Assembly (NCBI GenBank): GCA_025456145.1
Contig: JALOLD010000008.1
Span: 65,265-102,774, forward strand
From: Thermoanaerobaculales bacterium
GTDB taxonomy: Bacteria; Acidobacteriota; Thermoanaerobaculia; Thermoanaerobaculales; Sulfomarinibacteraceae
Length of the DNA: 37,510 nucleotides
Reading direction: 5' to 3'
The notes under the pieces were generated by a model. That model worked only from the letters and a program-made list of their open reading frames with translations, was not told the DNA's origin and ran no database searches. The position numbers and the translations under genes are program-made. Shown here in pieces: positions 35,008-37,510 of this stretch (position 1 is its first letter; every line of letters starts with the position of its first letter).

Positions 35008-37510
35008 ATGCGAGTCAGCAGGAGTGCGTTCGTGCTGTGTGCGCTCGTCTTCGTACTGGTGTCTGCCCGGACCACGATCGCGGACGAGGCGATCGCCTCC
35101 GCGGAGTACCGAGGGACCTGGGAGGTTGTCAAGTTCGACATCTCGCCACCCCTGCGCGACATCGCTCCGCTGCCGGTGCCGGAGGGCATGCCGTACGGCG
35201 GGCTGATGATCGACCCGGAGAGCGACTGGATCGGCCCGCTCGGGCCCCAGGACTTCGACATGATCGTCCAGGGCGAGGCGGGTATCGGCGAGATCCCGGC
35301 GCCGCTCATCAGCTTCGACGGGCCGAGCAACCTCGCCGGCGTGTCGCCCCCCGATCCGGTGGGGGATGTCGGGCCGAACCACTACGTCGCGATGAGCAAC
35401 CTCTACTTCCAGATCTTCGACAAGAGCGGCACCTCGCTCTACGGCCCGGCCGCCAACAACACCCTGTGGGCCGGCTTCGGCGGGAACTGCCAGACCTCGA
35501 ACGACGGCGACCCGATCGTCCTCCACGACCAGCTGTCCGACCGCTGGATCCTGACCCAGTTCACCGCCTCGTCGCCGTACTACAACTGCGTTGCGGTCTC
35601 CACGACCTCCGATCCGACCGGCTCGTACTACCGGTACGCCTTCAGCACCGGCGCGAACTTCCCGGACTACCCGAAGTACGGGGTCTGGCCGGATGCGATC
35701 TACATCAGCACCCGCGAGTTCGCGGGGGGGAGCTCGTTCGCAGGGGTCGGCGCCTATGCGATCAACCGCGCCCAGATCGTCGCCGGAAACCCGACGCCGA
35801 CCGTGATCTCCTTCCTCGCGACGCCGGGCGGCTCCGGCGGCGCCTTCAACGTCGGCGACGGCCTGCTGCCGAGCGACCTCGACGGCGTGATCCCGCCGCC
35901 GGCGGGCTCGCCCAACTACTTCATGGGCTCGATGGACGACGGTGGGTCCTACGGAGCGGCCCAGGACGCGCTGACGTTGTGGAAGTTCACCGCCGACTTC
36001 ACGACCCCGGCCAACTCGACCTTCGTGCTCACGAACACCATCCCGATCATTCCCTACGACACCTTTGCGGTCTTCTGCTCCGGCCGCTCCTGCGTCCCGC
36101 AGCCCGGAACCGCGAACAAGATCGACCACCTCGGGTATCGCCAGCGACCCATGCACCGGCTCGCCTACCGGAACTTCGGCGGCCACGAGTCGCTGGTCAC
36201 CAACCAATCGGTGGAGGCCTCGACCACGGTGTCCGGCATCCGCTGGTGGGAGATCCGTGACCCGGACGGCAGCCCCTTCGTCTTCCAGGAGGGGACGTAC
36301 GCGCCGGGAGTCACCGACGGCATCCACCGCTGGATGGGCTCGATCGCCATGGACTCGGCGGGCAACATGGCGCTCGGCTACAGCGCGTCGGCGTCGACCA
36401 GCACCTACCCCAGCTCCTGGTACACGGGGCGTCTCGCTGGTGACCCCCTCGGCACCATGCCACAGGGTGAAGGGTCCATCATCGACGGCACCGGTTCCCA
36501 GACCGGCAGCCAGCGCTGGGGCGACTACACCTCGATGAACATCGACCCGGTCGACGACTGTACATTCTGGTATGTCAACGAGTACCTGCCGACGACGAGC
36601 AGCGTCGGCTGGCGGCTGCGGATTGGCGCCTTCAAGTTCAACGCCTGCGGCACACCCGACTTCTACCTCGGGGCATCGCCCGCCGAGCAGACGATCTGTG
36701 CCGGTCAGCAGGCCGACTACACCATCTCGGTGGGCCAGATCTCCGGCTTCACCAATTCTGTGAGCCTGGGCGCCTCGGGGCAGCCGGGCGGCGCCGTTGC
36801 GAGCTTCACACCCAACCCGGTGACTCCGCCGGGGTCCTCGACCCTGTCGGTGACGGGCACCGGGGGCGCGAGCGCCGGGCTCTACACGATCACCGTCGAC
36901 GGAACCGCCACCGGCAGCCCGGGGCACTCGATCGGCGTCGACCTGGAGGTCTTCACCTCGGCGCCGCCGGTCCCCGCCCTGGTGAGCCCGGCCAACGGCG
37001 CCATCAACCAGCCGCTGCAGCCGGACTTCCAGTGGGCCGGAGGCAACGCCGAGTCCTACACCGTCGAGGTGGCCACCGACGCCGGGTTCAGCAACATCGT
37101 GTTCTCGGCGACGGTCTCGAGCACGAGTGTCACCCCGACGACCGCGCTGGCCTCGAACACGGAGCACTTCTGGCGAGTGACCGCCTTCAACCCCTGCGCC
37201 GCGAGTGCGCCTTCGGCGGCGTTCTCCTTCTACACCGAGGCGCTGCCCGGCGACTGCGGCTTCGGCTCTGCGCCTTCGGTGGCGTTCTTCGACGACCTCG
37301 AGAGCGGCGCGCCGGGTTGGGCGCTGGGTAGCGGGGGCAGCGGCAACACTTGGGCGCTGTCGACCGCGCGCTCGTACAGCGGGGCGACGTCATACCACTC
37401 GGCCGATCCGGCGACGACCAGCGACCAGCGTCTCGACGCGCCGTCGGTGGTCCTGCCCACCGGCGCCAACCCGCTGACCCTCCAGTTCTGGAACTGGCAG
37501 CTGATGGAGG
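35008..37510 (+). CDS. Large secreted protein with C-terminal Ig-like domains (partial, runs off right edge)
   Basis: 834 residues visible. The ATG at 35008 follows AGAGG by 6 nt and starts a signal peptide (MRVSRSAFVLCALVFVLVSA, cleavage near 24). Residues about 110-560 form one large domain rich in Gly, Ser and aromatic residues (VGDVGPNHYVAMSNLYFQIFDKSG, GIRWWEIRDPDG, QRWGDYTSMNIDP), which may be a beta-propeller; I do not recognise a named family. From about 560 come beta-sandwich modules (ASPAEQTICAGQQADYTISV) and a fibronectin-III-like unit (LVSPANGAINQPLQPDFQW). At the edge begins a jelly-roll/MAM-like module (FFDDLESGAPGWAL). Such modules bind substrates or cell walls in secreted enzymes. 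No catalytic motif is visible. Confidence 0.8.
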   Translation, partial: MRVSRSAFVLCALVFVLVSARTTIADEAIASAEYRGTWEVVKFDISPPLRDIAPLPVPEGMPYGGLMIDPESDWIGPLGPQDFDMIVQGEAGIGEIPAPLISFDGPSNLAGVSPPDPVGDVGPNHYVAMSNLYFQIFDKSGTSLYGPAANNTLWAGFGGNCQTSNDGDPIVLHDQLSDRWILTQFTASSPYYNCVAVSTTSDPTGSYYRYAFSTGANFPDYPKYGVWPDAIYISTREFAGGSSFAGVGAYAINRAQIVAGNPTPTVISFLATPGGSGGAFNVGDGLLPSDLDGVIPPPAGSPNYFMGSMDDGGSYGAAQDALTLWKFTADFTTPANSTFVLTNTIPIIPYDTFAVFCSGRSCVPQPGTANKIDHLGYRQRPMHRLAYRNFGGHESLVTNQSVEASTTVSGIRWWEIRDPDGSPFVFQEGTYAPGVTDGIHRWMGSIAMDSAGNMALGYSASASTSTYPSSWYTGRLAGDPLGTMPQGEGSIIDGTGSQTGSQRWGDYTSMNIDPVDDCTFWYVNEYLPTTSSVGWRLRIGAFKFNACGTPDFYLGASPAEQTICAGQQADYTISVGQISGFTNSVSLGASGQPGGAVASFTPNPVTPPGSSTLSVTGTGGASAGLYTITVDGTATGSPGHSIGVDLEVFTSAPPVPALVSPANGAINQPLQPDFQWAGGNAESYTVEVATDAGFSNIVFSATVSSTSVTPTTALASNTEHFWRVTAFNPCAASAPSAAFSFYTEALPGDCGFGSAPSVAFFDDLESGAPGWALGSGGSGNTWALSTARSYSGATSYHSADPATTSDQRLDAPSVVLPTGANPLTLQFWNWQLME

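Overview
The window is a GC-rich stretch (about 70% G+C by eye) of a bacterial chromosome, densely packed with genes on both strands. The organism has an outer membrane: there is an Omp85-type barrel, a lipoprotein signal and several secreted proteins. It makes acetyl-CoA with a homodimeric-E1 pyruvate dehydrogenase. The secreted beta-propeller, fibre-like and S41-type proteins, the olefin genes and the short dispersed repeats fit an Acidobacteriota-like lineage (for example Thermoanaerobaculia), but this is inference and I cannot prove it from the sequence. I saw no RNA genes, no CRISPR array and no complete insertion sequence.

Positions 1-8939 (all minus strand) hold five co-oriented genes. 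In transcription order they are: a receiver-domain/PEP-synthase-like protein, a canonical glutamate dehydrogenase, a second glutamate dehydrogenase paralogue lacking two of the three key active-site lysines, a bare PEP-synthase-like protein, and a GAF/PEP-synthase-like protein that runs off the left edge. The three PEP-synthase-like proteins carry the nucleotide-binding domain of PEP synthase/PPDK. The two complete ones end in an unusual shared C-terminal domain in place of a standard phosphohistidine domain and TIM barrel. This looks like a regulatory module at the carbon/nitrogen branch point and is one of the two best candidates for an undescribed system.

Positions 9129-18010 (minus) hold a beta-propeller lipoprotein, a large secreted fibre-like protein, a GNAT acetyltransferase, and the aceE-aceF pair. 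The inter-domain linker of AceF contains two different intergenic-type repeats read in frame.

Positions 18286-24198 (plus) are one 1970-codon gene fusing a TamB-type inner-membrane/periplasmic bridge to a POTRA plus Omp85 barrel protein. It would be a single-chain translocation and assembly module, and is the second leading candidate. A convergent periplasmic TPR protein follows.

Positions 25086-32113 (plus) hold a MATE transporter and then oleA, oleB, oleC and oleD, a complete long-chain olefin (head-to-head hydrocarbon) pathway, plus a small membrane-anchored helical protein overlapping oleD. A 430-bp inverted-repeat element sits between oleB and oleC. Positions 32190-37510 hold malate dehydrogenase between two terminator-like hairpins, a secreted S41-type protease, and a large secreted protein cut by the right edge. 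Several plus-strand genes have a TAnnnT box only 6-8 nt before a start codon without a Shine-Dalgarno sequence, suggesting leaderless mRNAs.
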